Assembly (NCBI RefSeq): GCF_004358205.1
Contig: NZ_SMYO01000002.1
Coordinates: 310,001 to 374,000 of the forward strand
DNA: 64,000 nucleotides
Direction: 5' to 3'
Source of the DNA: Bacillus salipaludis
GTDB taxonomy: Bacteria > Bacillota > Bacilli > Bacillales_B > DSM-18226
Shown here piece after piece: positions 51,807 to 60,791 of the stretch; the stretch's first letter is position 1; each line of letters begins with the position of its first letter. The notes beneath the pieces are model-generated. The model worked only from the letters and a program-made list of their open reading frames with translations, was not told the origin of the DNA and searched no databases. The position numbers were made by a program, and so were the translations under genes.

Positions 51807-53071
51807 CAAAATTAAAAGGATTTTATAAAATGCTCAAATACTTTTTTTATTCGATATTTTTAGTTTATTTTTCATTTCCCTTATATCTAGAGAATTTTAA
51901 AAAGATAGGAGTAATAATCCATCTTATTATTCTATTTTTATTAATAATGATTTTATTAATAAAAAATAAGAATATACGCAAATATTCAAATAGTATTGTT
52001 AAGTATTTATTCTTTTTATTTATATATGTATTTATTATTCTTCTTACTAGTCTCTTCAATGGTGTATCTACGGACATTTTTTATATTTGTTTATATTTAA
52101 TATTTTATTATGGGCTATTTGGGTATATTGTAATTTTCATGATTAACAATATAAAACAAATTAAAGGCTTATTTATGTATATTTTTATAGTTTCTTTTTT
52201 TACGGGACCAATATTAGGGATGGTGCAGTATTTTCGCAAAGAAATGTTCTTTAATGCACCATATTTTGATTCAAATAGACTTGTGCCAATAAACCTATTT
52301 GATCCAAACTATGCGATGTTGCCGTTAATTTTCACATTAGTCCTAAATATTTTCTTCCTTAACAATTGTAAGAAAAGGTGGAATTATATTTTACTTTTAT
52401 CAACATTATTAACAATTTTAACAGCAATATTTTTAACATTTTCTCGATCAGGTATTATGGTAACGGTAGTAATTTTCTTATTATATTTTTGGTTATTCCA
52501 AATTTATAATAGAATAAAAATGTCTAGTATATTCTTGTCATTAATAGGTATATTTGTGGCAATAATTATTTTTTCGTATTTAGGAATCTATGATAGCTAT
52601 ACCAATAGTTCCAGAATAAACAATGTTGAAAATGTTGACACACGTGTTGAGCAGTGGAAAGGTGCTTTAATTTTATGGGAAAATAGTAACTTATTATTAG
52701 GATTGGGTAAAAAAGATTATATCAACGATTTAGGGCAGATAACTGGGAATTTTATTAGTACACATAACTTATATTGCCAAGTTTTAGTACAACGTGGTTT
52801 ACTCGGTATCCTATTTTTATTTTCGTTAATAATATATATACTTCATAGTCTAATTAGTATTCGGAGAATAGCTATGAAAAATAACCAACTTCTTTTTAAT
52901 ATTTCTAACATTTTAATTATGGGTTTAGTCGGATACTTAATAATGGTTTTTACATTAAGTGATGATATTGGATTTTATTTATGGTTTTATCTGGGTATAA
53001 CTATTGCCCTAAAAAGTTTAGTTAAAAAAATGAAATTAGAAAAACAGTCAGGAGACATTTTATATGATTAA
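51803..53071 (+). CDS. O-antigen/capsule polymerase, Wzy-like
   Basis: 422 residues, 10-12 membrane segments and a large central loop (about 235-300). AIFLTFSRSGIMVTVVIF is the conserved Wzy_C/O-antigen-ligase motif, followed by NVDTRVEQWKGALILWE, ISTHNLYCQVLVQRGLLG. It should join lipid-linked repeat units outside the membrane. It starts within the previous gene's stop codon and overlaps the next gene by 8 bp. AT content is very high. Confidence 0.8.
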   Translation: MTKLKGFYKMLKYFFYSIFLVYFSFPLYLENFKKIGVIIHLIILFLLIMILLIKNKNIRKYSNSIVKYLFFLFIYVFIILLTSLFNGVSTDIFYICLYLIFYYGLFGYIVIFMINNIKQIKGLFMYIFIVSFFTGPILGMVQYFRKEMFFNAPYFDSNRLVPINLFDPNYAMLPLIFTLVLNIFFLNNCKKRWNYILLLSTLLTILTAIFLTFSRSGIMVTVVIFLLYFWLFQIYNRIKMSSIFLSLIGIFVAIIIFSYLGIYDSYTNSSRINNVENVDTRVEQWKGALILWENSNLLLGLGKKDYINDLGQITGNFISTHNLYCQVLVQRGLLGILFLFSLIIYILHSLISIRRIAMKNNQLLFNISNILIMGLVGYLIMVFTLSDDIGFYLWFYLGITIALKSLVKKMKLEKQSGDILYD

Positions 53072-54173
53072 AGAAATCTATCAAGAAGAACTGTTTTCTG
53101 AATTTATCTCTTTAATAAGAGAAAATAGGATAGATTTTATTGCTTTTGCAATTTCACATTGGCATGCAATTGGGGTAGAAGCAGAAATTAAAAGTAGACA
53201 ATTTACTAAAGGCGGATTAATAATTATTTTACCTCATCCTAAAGATGGAGTTCTTCTAGCAGAAGAACAATTTAAAGGATTAGTTAATAATGAGAATAAA
53301 ATTTATATTATGAAGGAAAATAAGTCCCAGAACCTTTCAGTTATAATGAGACAGTTAGTTGGGTTCTTTAAAAGCCAATTATTAAATAGTAAACAAAAAA
53401 ATGAAATAAAAATTATTTGTCCTTTGAAACCATATTTTCCAATATTGCAAATTTTTAATGATACGAGACTTGCTAGAAATGTAAAAGTTAAGTACATCTT
53501 AATTGATGAGGGAATAGGTAGTTACGCGTCACAAAAAGCCTGGCAAAAAATTAAAAAGGTTGATCAAGGAAATAATAAAAAGTTAAAGATATTGAAGTGG
53601 GTAGTTTCAAAAGTAATTAACAAGGTATATATGCGATTAGATTCAGAAAAAAGGTTCCTTTTTAAAAGTGAGAATGGAATATTATATTTAAATGAAGCTG
53701 TTGCAAAACAATATCAGAATGTTTTAAATAGGTCAGAAGTCAAAAACAATGAAATCGCAATAGTTGTTACTCAGCCATTTAGCGAGTACTACTTTATTTC
53801 TGAAAAGGATGAATTAAGGGTTACAAAAGAAATAATTGATAAATTATTACACGCTCATAAAAAAGTAGTTTTAAAGCCTCATCCTAGAGAAAAGATGAAT
53901 AAGTATAATGATATTTTAAATATATATTCCAAGGAAAAAGTTTCCTTAATAGAAGAAAATATTTCACTAGAAAGGTTATTAGAAAAAATGAACCCAGGGC
54001 AAATAGTTGGATATACAAGTACTGCTTTATTGAATGCAAAGGCTTTGTATGATATTGATTCATATTCAGCTGTTAAATATATGGAATTATATGCTTTAGA
54101 CGAGGATGCTGTAGAGATTTGGAGAGAGTATTATAATCTTAATAGAGCAATAGTTAAAGAATTTATAATATAA
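53064..54173 (+). CDS. sialyltransferase-like glycosyltransferase (GT52/polysialyltransferase type)
   Basis: 369 residues without membrane segments. Two motifs near the C-terminus match the bacterial sialyltransferase families GT38/GT52: the basic HP motif in VVLKPHPREKMNKY (about residue 272) and a S/T motif in VGYTSTALLNAKALY (about 314). The N-terminal part (SHWHAIGVEAEIKSR) is consistent with the same GT-B fold. With a CMP-nonulosonate synthetase and NeuB two genes downstream, this is the best candidate to transfer the CMP-activated acid to the repeat unit. Sequence-level support is moderate. Confidence 0.6.
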   Translation: MIKEIYQEELFSEFISLIRENRIDFIAFAISHWHAIGVEAEIKSRQFTKGGLIIILPHPKDGVLLAEEQFKGLVNNENKIYIMKENKSQNLSVIMRQLVGFFKSQLLNSKQKNEIKIICPLKPYFPILQIFNDTRLARNVKVKYILIDEGIGSYASQKAWQKIKKVDQGNNKKLKILKWVVSKVINKVYMRLDSEKRFLFKSENGILYLNEAVAKQYQNVLNRSEVKNNEIAIVVTQPFSEYYFISEKDELRVTKEIIDKLLHAHKKVVLKPHPREKMNKYNDILNIYSKEKVSLIEENISLERLLEKMNPGQIVGYTSTALLNAKALYDIDSYSAVKYMELYALDEDAVEIWREYYNLNRAIVKEFII

Positions 54174-54222
54174 ATAATTACACGCAATTAGCATTTAATG
54201 GATAAAGAATTTAGGTGAAAAT

Positions 54223-55650
54223 TTGAGTAAATTGGTCAAGGATTCAAGTTTAATGTTTCTTTCTACTCTACTTTCCGCACTCTTTCAATTTGGTGTTGGA
54301 ATTTATCTAAGTAATAAATTAGGACCACTAAAATACGGTATTTGGTTAACAATTTCTTTAATATTTATATATGGGCAATTACTGCATTTTGGAGTAATTA
54401 ATGCTATTAATAGAGAAATACCACAGGAGTTTGGAAGGGGAAACTTTTCAAGAGTTAGAGAGATTAGGTCGGTGGCTCTTACCTGGATGTTTGTTCCTTG
54501 TTCACTATCTGTAATTGCTTTAATAATAATTTGTTTTATTAATTTAGAACAAACTATCAAAATTTATTTTGCTCTTGCAATACTTATAGTCCCTATTCAA
54601 CAACTAATGTCATTTTATAGGATTTTGTTCTTAACAGTTGATGATTTTAAGCAAGTTTCGATAAACCAATTATTAATTGGTCCAATTCAACAGATGCTTA
54701 TTTTATTATTTGTTATAGTCTTCGATTTTTATGGTTTATTTATTGGAATATATGTTTCTTCATTTATTGCTATAATTATTTTGTATAATAGATTGCCTGA
54801 AAAGGTTGGGCTATGTTGGAATTGGAAATTAGTTAAATACCTAATAAGCTTTGGTGCTCCAATATTAATAATTGGATTATCATGGAATCTATTTACAACT
54901 TTAGACAGAATTATGATATCTTCAATGTTAGGAGCAAAATTTCTAGGGTATTATGGAATTTCAATTTTTGTTTTTCAGGGATTAATGATGTTCCCACAGG
55001 TAATTTCCCAAGTGTTATATCCAAAAATAGGTTACAAATTTGGTAAGGATGGTTTAAATGGTGGTTTGATTCAGTCAATAAATAATGTCTCTACAATTTT
55101 ATCTTTGTCAACTCCCTACCTACTGGCAATAATTTATTATTTATTACCGTACTTTGTTAAATATTTTATGCCGAAATATAATGAAGGAATTGAATCAGCA
55201 ACTATTATTGCAATTGGTTTATTCCCACTTGTTATAATAAGTGTTTATACAGTTTATTTAAATAGTAGCCATAAACATAAAAAATATTTATCATACCTAT
55301 TTATAGGTATTTTGACGAATTCATTTCTCAACTTTTTGTTTATTAAATTTAAATTTGAAATTGTGGGAGTCTCTTTTGCTACCTCAATTTCAAATTTAAT
55401 TTATTCATTTCTGATTATTAATTTTTGTCTTAACGATTTTAACTTTTCTTTTAAAAAGAAGGTTGGCCAATTATTTTTAAATTATTGTCCATTTATTACT
55501 TTAGTAATAATTATTGTGTTTATGAAGACTTTTAATCTTAATAATATATTTAGTTTATTATTTTGGATAATTCTATACACATGCGTTTTAATTTTCTTTT
55601 TAAGATTGCGTAAAATAAAATTAATCAAGATGTTTAAAGAAACTTTTTAA
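54223..55650 (+). CDS. polysaccharide repeat-unit flippase, Wzx-like
   Basis: 475 residues with about fourteen membrane segments. The N-terminal VKDSSLMFLSTLLSALFQFG helix and the central LISFGAPILIIGLSWNLFTT, TLDRIMISSMLGAKFLGYYGI-type segment (core LDRIMISSMLGA) are typical of the PST/MATE-like Wzx family. It moves lipid-linked repeat units across the membrane. The TTG start is five bases after AGGTGA. It lies between the sialyltransferase-like gene and the nonulosonate genes. Confidence 0.87.
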   Translation: MSKLVKDSSLMFLSTLLSALFQFGVGIYLSNKLGPLKYGIWLTISLIFIYGQLLHFGVINAINREIPQEFGRGNFSRVREIRSVALTWMFVPCSLSVIALIIICFINLEQTIKIYFALAILIVPIQQLMSFYRILFLTVDDFKQVSINQLLIGPIQQMLILLFVIVFDFYGLFIGIYVSSFIAIIILYNRLPEKVGLCWNWKLVKYLISFGAPILIIGLSWNLFTTLDRIMISSMLGAKFLGYYGISIFVFQGLMMFPQVISQVLYPKIGYKFGKDGLNGGLIQSINNVSTILSLSTPYLLAIIYYLLPYFVKYFMPKYNEGIESATIIAIGLFPLVIISVYTVYLNSSHKHKKYLSYLFIGILTNSFLNFLFIKFKFEIVGVSFATSISNLIYSFLIINFCLNDFNFSFKKKVGQLFLNYCPFITLVIIIVFMKTFNLNNIFSLLFWIILYTCVLIFFLRLRKIKLIKMFKETF

Positions 55651-55676
55651 TTTTGTTTAAAAGGAGAGTATCAAAA

Positions 55677-57302
55677 TTGAAAACGGTCGCTATTATTCCA
55701 GCTAGGGGGGGATCAAAGGGAATTCCAAGGAAAAATATCCGGTATTTAAATGGAAAACCATTGATCGCCTACTCAATTCAAGTATTACTAGATTCCCAAT
55801 TAGTGGATAAAGTTATTGTTTCAACTGATGATGAAGAAATAGCGAATATTTCAAAGGGATATGGTGCTGAAGTCATTATGAGGCCTGAATATTTAGCTTC
55901 TGATGAAGTCCCATTAGATCCAGTGATTTATGATGTTGTACAACATCTTGAGAGACAGCATGAATACTATGATATAGTTTTAACTGTTCAGCCAACTTCA
56001 CCGTTATTAAAATTAAAAACTTTAAATGGTGTAATTGAAAAGCTTATAAATTCAAATTATGAAACAGTAATAACAGCCAAAGATGATAGACATTTATCTT
56101 GGGAAGAGTTAAATGGGATGTTTTTTCCAAAGTACTCTGAAAGAAAAAACAGACAATATTTGCCTCCTGAATTCAGGGAAACTGGAGCTATACTTGCTTC
56201 AAAAAGGGATATAATAACTGAAAATAGCAGAATTGGAAAAAATGTAACATTATACACTGTTAGTGAATTTGAAAGTGTGGATATTGATTCACCAATGGAT
56301 TGGTGGGTAGCAGAAAAGTTATTAAACCGTAAAAAAATTGTTCTTAGAGTGGATGGATATAAAGAAATAGGTCTAGGACATATTTTTAGAACCTTATCAA
56401 TTGCTAACAATATTATAGATCATGAAGTTGTATTTTTAATGTGTGAAAAACACGATTTAGGGATAAGGCTAGTTAAAGAACAAAACTTTAATGTTGTTAC
56501 ATTTATTGATAATCCAGTTGATGAAATAATAAGACTTGGTCCAGATATAGTAATAAATGATATTTTGGATACCTCGAAAGATTATATTCAGTCACTTAAA
56601 AATTTAGGAATTAAGGTTTTTAATTTCGAAGATTTAGGTGATGGTGCTGAATATGCAGATGGTGTTTTTAATGCCCTATACCCAGGGGACGTTCCATTTG
56701 AAAATTTTTATACTGGTGAAAAATATTATATTTCAAGAAATGAATTTGTAAATACCAATATAAAAGAAATCAAAAAAGAAGTAAAAAATATCCTTATTAC
56801 TTTTGGAGGTACGGACCCCAATAATTTAACATTAAAGACCTTAAAATCAATATGTAATCTTAATGAAAACTTTGATATAACAATTATCTTAGGTCCAGGA
56901 TATTTGCATTTTGATGAGCTAAATGAAGAAGTAAAAAAAATCAAAAGAAGGATAAATATTTATAAAACGGTAAAAAACATGGCCGATCATATGTATAATT
57001 CAGATATTATCTTTTCATCTGCTGGAAGAACAATGTATGAAATTGCAATGATTGGGACACCTTCCATTATTATTGCTCAAAATTATAGGGAAGTAACTCA
57101 TTTGTTTGGTCATAATTATAATGGTTTCATAAATTTGGGAATTCATTCGGAAGTTAATGATGAAAGAATAAAGTCTGTTCTAATTAGGTTAATTTCCGAC
57201 TTTGATCTACGGAGAAATATGCACAAGCGAATGCTCAAACATGATTTAAAACATGGATTAAAAAGAATATTTTCAATTATATTTGCAAGAGAGGAAGAAT
57301 AA
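55677..57302 (+). CDS. fusion of CMP-nonulosonate synthetase and PseG-like hydrolase
   Basis: 541 residues in two domains. Residues 1-220 are a CMP-sialic acid synthetase type cytidylyltransferase (NeuA/PseF/LegF): IPARGGSKGIPRKNI, PLIAYSIQ, TDDEEIA, LTVQPTSPLL and FRETGAILA. From about 222 to the end is a GT-B protein like PseG/SpsG: LRVDGYKEIGLGHIFRTLSI at its start, ILITFGGTDPNN near residue 370 and SSAGRTMYEIAMIGTPSI near 460. PseG removes UDP from UDP-2,4-diacetamido-trideoxyhexose before condensation. In many species these are separate genes (spsF, spsG). TTG start eight bases after AAAGGAGAG; the 24 codon-bases upstream are excluded. Confidence 0.85.
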   Translation: MKTVAIIPARGGSKGIPRKNIRYLNGKPLIAYSIQVLLDSQLVDKVIVSTDDEEIANISKGYGAEVIMRPEYLASDEVPLDPVIYDVVQHLERQHEYYDIVLTVQPTSPLLKLKTLNGVIEKLINSNYETVITAKDDRHLSWEELNGMFFPKYSERKNRQYLPPEFRETGAILASKRDIITENSRIGKNVTLYTVSEFESVDIDSPMDWWVAEKLLNRKKIVLRVDGYKEIGLGHIFRTLSIANNIIDHEVVFLMCEKHDLGIRLVKEQNFNVVTFIDNPVDEIIRLGPDIVINDILDTSKDYIQSLKNLGIKVFNFEDLGDGAEYADGVFNALYPGDVPFENFYTGEKYYISRNEFVNTNIKEIKKEVKNILITFGGTDPNNLTLKTLKSICNLNENFDITIILGPGYLHFDELNEEVKKIKRRINIYKTVKNMADHMYNSDIIFSSAGRTMYEIAMIGTPSIIIAQNYREVTHLFGHNYNGFINLGIHSEVNDERIKSVLIRLISDFDLRRNMHKRMLKHDLKHGLKRIFSIIFAREEE

Positions 57303-57303
57303 T

Positions 57304-58356
57304 ATGAAATTTGAAATTAACGGTAGACTAATTAACAATGAAATTAATGATGTTTATTTAATTGCAGAAGCTGGAGTAAATCATGGTGGAAATATTGAAG
57401 TAGCTAAAGAAATGATTAGGGAAGCAGCTAAAGCTGGTGCAGATGCAATTAAGTTTCAAACTTATAAAGCAGGAAAGTTAGCTTCAAAAAACTCTCCAGC
57501 ATATTGGGATCAAACAAAGGAAAAATCTAATTCGCAATATGAACTATTTAAGAAATATGATTCATTTTGGATTGAGGAGTATCAAATTTTATCAGAGTAT
57601 TGTAAAGAGTTCAATATAGATTTTATGTCTACGCCATTTGACAGTGAATCAGCAGATTTTTTAAATGAGTTGATGCCGGCTTTTAAAATTGCATCCGCAG
57701 ATTTAACAAATCATCCATTTTTAAGGCAAATCGCAAAATATGGTAAACCGATTATTCTTTCAACTGGTGCATCTACTTTAGGAGAAATTGATGAAGCTAT
57801 TCATATAATAGAGAGTGAAGGAAATTCGCAAATAGCACTTTTACATTGTGTTTTATCTTATCCGACTAAAGATAAAGACGCACATCTAAATATGATTACC
57901 CATTTAAAAAACGTTTACCCACAATATATAATCGGATATTCAGATCATACAGTTCCAGATAAAAGTATAATGACCCTTAACGTAGCAACATTTTTAGGGG
58001 CTAAAATTATCGAAAAACATTTTACATTGGATAAGACCTTAGAAGGAAACGATCATTATCATGCTATGGATCCGGCAGATATTAAAATATTCAAAAACAA
58101 TTTGAAAATTTATAAAGAAGTACTAGGACAAACTTATAAAGAGCCATTAGAAGCTGAAAAGGAAGCAATAAAATATGCTAGAAGAAGTCTTGTGGCTAAT
58201 ACTACAATTCAAAAAGGTACATTGATTACAGAAGAAATGCTAACTTGGAAGCGTCCAGGGATTGGTATTTCTCCAAAGGATATTGATAAAGTAATTGGAA
58301 GAAATGCTAGAGTAGATATCCATGAAGACGAAATACTCATGTGGGATATGTTATAG
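57304..58356 (+). CDS. neuB: nonulosonic acid synthase NeuB family
   Basis: 350 residues. The TIM barrel (1-280) condenses a 6-carbon amino sugar with phosphoenolpyruvate: LIAEAGVNHGGNIEVAKEMI, DAIKFQTYKA, STPFDSESADFL, LSTGASTLGEID, GYSDHT and EKHFTLDK are all diagnostic. A C-terminal SAF domain (about 290-350) has RRSLVANTTIQKGTLIT and PGIGISPKDID. Whether the product is sialic, legionaminic or pseudaminic acid cannot be decided from sequence; the fused PseG-like domain upstream favours a pseudaminic-type acid. ATG follows GAGGAAG. A terminator follows. Confidence 0.87.
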   Translation: MKFEINGRLINNEINDVYLIAEAGVNHGGNIEVAKEMIREAAKAGADAIKFQTYKAGKLASKNSPAYWDQTKEKSNSQYELFKKYDSFWIEEYQILSEYCKEFNIDFMSTPFDSESADFLNELMPAFKIASADLTNHPFLRQIAKYGKPIILSTGASTLGEIDEAIHIIESEGNSQIALLHCVLSYPTKDKDAHLNMITHLKNVYPQYIIGYSDHTVPDKSIMTLNVATFLGAKIIEKHFTLDKTLEGNDHYHAMDPADIKIFKNNLKIYKEVLGQTYKEPLEAEKEAIKYARRSLVANTTIQKGTLITEEMLTWKRPGIGISPKDIDKVIGRNARVDIHEDEILMWDML

Positions 58357-58431
58357 GCTTCTGTGAACATTTTGAACTAAATTAAACCAATTTAAAGAGA
58401 GCTTTTTTATAAAAGTTAAGTGAAAATTACT

Positions 58432-58470
58432 AAAGCCCTTGTTTGCTAAAAACAAGGGCTTTGAAAATTT
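58432..58470 (+). terminator. terminator after neuB
   Basis: AAAGCCCTTGTTT pairs with AAACAAGGGCTTT, with a short loop, followed by GAAAATTTTTT. Confidence 0.85.
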
Positions 58471-58534
58471 TTTATGATATTAATTTTTTATTTGTGATTT
58501 AATATTTATGGGTAAGGGGAATGTTTAACAGGGA

Positions 58535-59225
58535 GGAGAACGTTTATTAGAAGCCGTTAAATGTGAGAATTACAAAGCATTGGCTTAAATTATTATTTTA
58601 ATTTGTTGGAATAAAAGCAGTTTGGTTTAAAAAACTTTGTTTTAAGTGAACAGTAAATGGAATGTCTAAATATGTACTACTGAGGATTTCTCACTTAATG
58701 ATATAAATTTTTATGTTAGAGACAAAACTTATATAGGGAAGGTATTTGAAAGATTAATTTTTCTCTGATAATGAATATTGAAAAGCCAATTTGTGATATT
58801 TTAACCGAATTGGGACGCACAAAAGCGGAAAGATTGGGGAAGATTCGAATGGAATTCCAAACAATTTTAAGACTTCATTAATTTATAAGATGGAAAAAAA
58901 TCCAATTAACATAATTCCGGTGGAACCTGAGTAAGACTTTATCCCATCTAGTGGATTCTTGCTGTTGGAAATAATTAAAGCACTCAAAAAGGTTATATCT
59001 TCTTAAAATATAAAAATATTTAATCTAGTTACTGGAACTTGTTATAGTTTATTAGACGATGTTTGGAGCTTTTGAAAGAGCTCAGGAAAATTATATCCTT
59101 AATAAATTTTAGACAGAAGACCACATGATGTAAGTTTGTTATGCAGATGTAATCAAAACAAAAGAAAAACTTGGCTTATTTTATAAGAGAAACTAAGGAA
59201 GGGTGTATAGACTATTTGGGCTAGC
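58535..59225 (+). pseudogene. galE: decayed UDP-glucose 4-epimerase (galE) remnant
   Basis: In the apparently empty 980-bp gap, shifting frames reconstruct GalE in order. FVGIKAVW (about 58602; intact FAGLKAVG), [19 protein letters not shown] (58797 onward; intact RYFNPxGAHESGRIGEDPNG) continuing into IPNNF, a damaged DGTGVRDYIHVVDLA block (about 58920-58975), NLVTGTCYSLLDD (about 59022; intact NLGTGxGYSVLD), ILDRRPHDV (about 59106) and CYADVIKTKEKLG (59139 onward; intact CYADPxKAKEELG). There are several frameshifts and stops, and the N-terminal third is absent. It implies that an ancestral version of the locus carried galE between neuB and rmlA. Confidence 0.8.
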
Positions 59226-59336
59226 AACAAAAAAATCTTAATATAACCTTATTAGTAGCACCTTGAATTAATTATTCTTAAATAAGCATTTGATTCATTT
59301 ACAGAAAGATTAATTAGGAAGGGAAGCGTAAGAAAG

Positions 59337-60215
59337 ATGAAAGGAATTGTTTTAGCAGGTGGAAGTGGAACACGCCTTTATCCATTAACAATGGTAACTA
59401 GTAAGCAATTATTACCTATTTATGATAAACCAATGATTTATTATCCTCTTTCAACTTTAATGCTTGCAGGGATACGAGACATATTAATCATTTCAACACC
59501 TGAAGATACCCCTCGTTTTGAGGCATTGTTAGGAAATGGTTCTCAATTCGGGATTCATCTTGAATATAAGGTTCAGCCAAGCCCGGATGGATTAGCCCAG
59601 GCTTTTTTAATTGGAGAAGAATTTATTGGTGATGATTCTGTTGCAATGATATTAGGGGATAATATTTATTATGGCAGTGGAATGAGAAAAATTCTGCAAC
59701 GGTCAGCACAAAAAGAAAGTGGAGCTACGGTTTTTGGATACCATGTTCAGGATCCAGAACGGTTTGGTGTAGTGGAATTTGATGAGAATGGTAAGGTATT
59801 AAGTGTTGAAGAAAAGCCAAAAATACCAAAGTCCAATTATGCCGTAACTGGTTTATACTTCTATGACAATCGTATTGTAGATATTGCAAAAAATGTTAAA
59901 CCATCTGCTCGTGGTGAGTTAGAAATTACTTCAGTTAATGAAGCATATTTACGTATGGGAGAGCTTGATGTTGAACTTCTTGGACGTGGTTTTACTTGGT
60001 TAGATACTGGGACACATCAAAGTTTAGTAGAGGCTACCAATTTTGTTAAAACAATAGAAGAACATCAAGGAATAAAGATTGCAGCGCCTGAAGAAATTGC
60101 TTATATTAATGGCTGGATTAATATTGAAAAATTAATTGAATCTGGTGAAAAGTACTCTAAAACAGGTTATGGTCAATATTTATTAAAAGTAGCAAGTGGC
60201 AGTATTAAATATTAG
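59337..60215 (+). CDS. rmlA: glucose-1-phosphate thymidylyltransferase
   Basis: 292 residues. [20 protein letters not shown] is the dTTP-binding signature, then [20 protein letters not shown] and [29 protein letters not shown] sequence (core [15 protein letters not shown]), and [10 protein letters not shown]. It makes dTDP-glucose, the first step to dTDP-rhamnose. ATG follows AAGGGAAG. It begins a tight operon rmlACDB and lies after the galE remnant. Confidence 0.92.
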   Translation: MKGIVLAGGSGTRLYPLTMVTSKQLLPIYDKPMIYYPLSTLMLAGIRDILIISTPEDTPRFEALLGNGSQFGIHLEYKVQPSPDGLAQAFLIGEEFIGDDSVAMILGDNIYYGSGMRKILQRSAQKESGATVFGYHVQDPERFGVVEFDENGKVLSVEEKPKIPKSNYAVTGLYFYDNRIVDIAKNVKPSARGELEITSVNEAYLRMGELDVELLGRGFTWLDTGTHQSLVEATNFVKTIEEHQGIKIAAPEEIAYINGWINIEKLIESGEKYSKTGYGQYLLKVASGSIKY

Positions 60216-60227
60216 AGGTGTTAAAAA

Positions 60228-60788
60228 GTGAATGTAATTGAAACGTTCCTACAAGGCGTCAAGGTAATTGAACCGAGAGTATTTGGTGATCATCGTGGTT
60301 GGTTTATGGAGATCTATAGTGAAGCAATGTTTGAAGAGGCGGGTATTCATTTAAAATTTGTTCAAGATAATCAATCCTTTTCCGCTTATAAAGGAACCTT
60401 AAGAGGTTTACATTATCAGTTAAATCCTAAAGCACAAACAAAACTTGTCCGATGTACTAAAGGATCAATATTTGATGTTGCAGTGGATATTCGAAAAGGA
60501 AGTCCAACTTTTGGACAATGGTATGGAATTGAGCTTAGTGCGGAAAATAAGAAGCAATTATTAATTCCAAAAGGGTTTGCGCATGGTTTTATGACGTTAA
60601 CTGAAGATGTGGAAGTCCAATACAAAGTAGACAATCTTTATGCACCTGAATGTGACCGAGGCATAACTTGGAATGATCCGTCCATTGGAATTGAGTGGCC
60701 AATGGATATTACTCCTATTTTATCAGCTAAGGATGAGAAAGCTCCCATTCTTGCAGATGCTGACAATAATTTTATTTTTGGAGAGTAA
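60228..60788 (+). CDS. rmlC: dTDP-4-dehydrorhamnose 3,5-epimerase
   Basis: 186 residues, a cupin. VFGDHRGWFMEIYS, FVQDNQSFSAYKGTLRGLHYQ with the catalytic His and DNLYAPECDRGITWNDPSI are diagnostic. GTG start with AGAGGTG upstream; 12 bp after rmlA. Confidence 0.92.
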   Translation: MNVIETFLQGVKVIEPRVFGDHRGWFMEIYSEAMFEEAGIHLKFVQDNQSFSAYKGTLRGLHYQLNPKAQTKLVRCTKGSIFDVAVDIRKGSPTFGQWYGIELSAENKKQLLIPKGFAHGFMTLTEDVEVQYKVDNLYAPECDRGITWNDPSIGIEWPMDITPILSAKDEKAPILADADNNFIFGE

Positions 60789-60791
60789 TCA

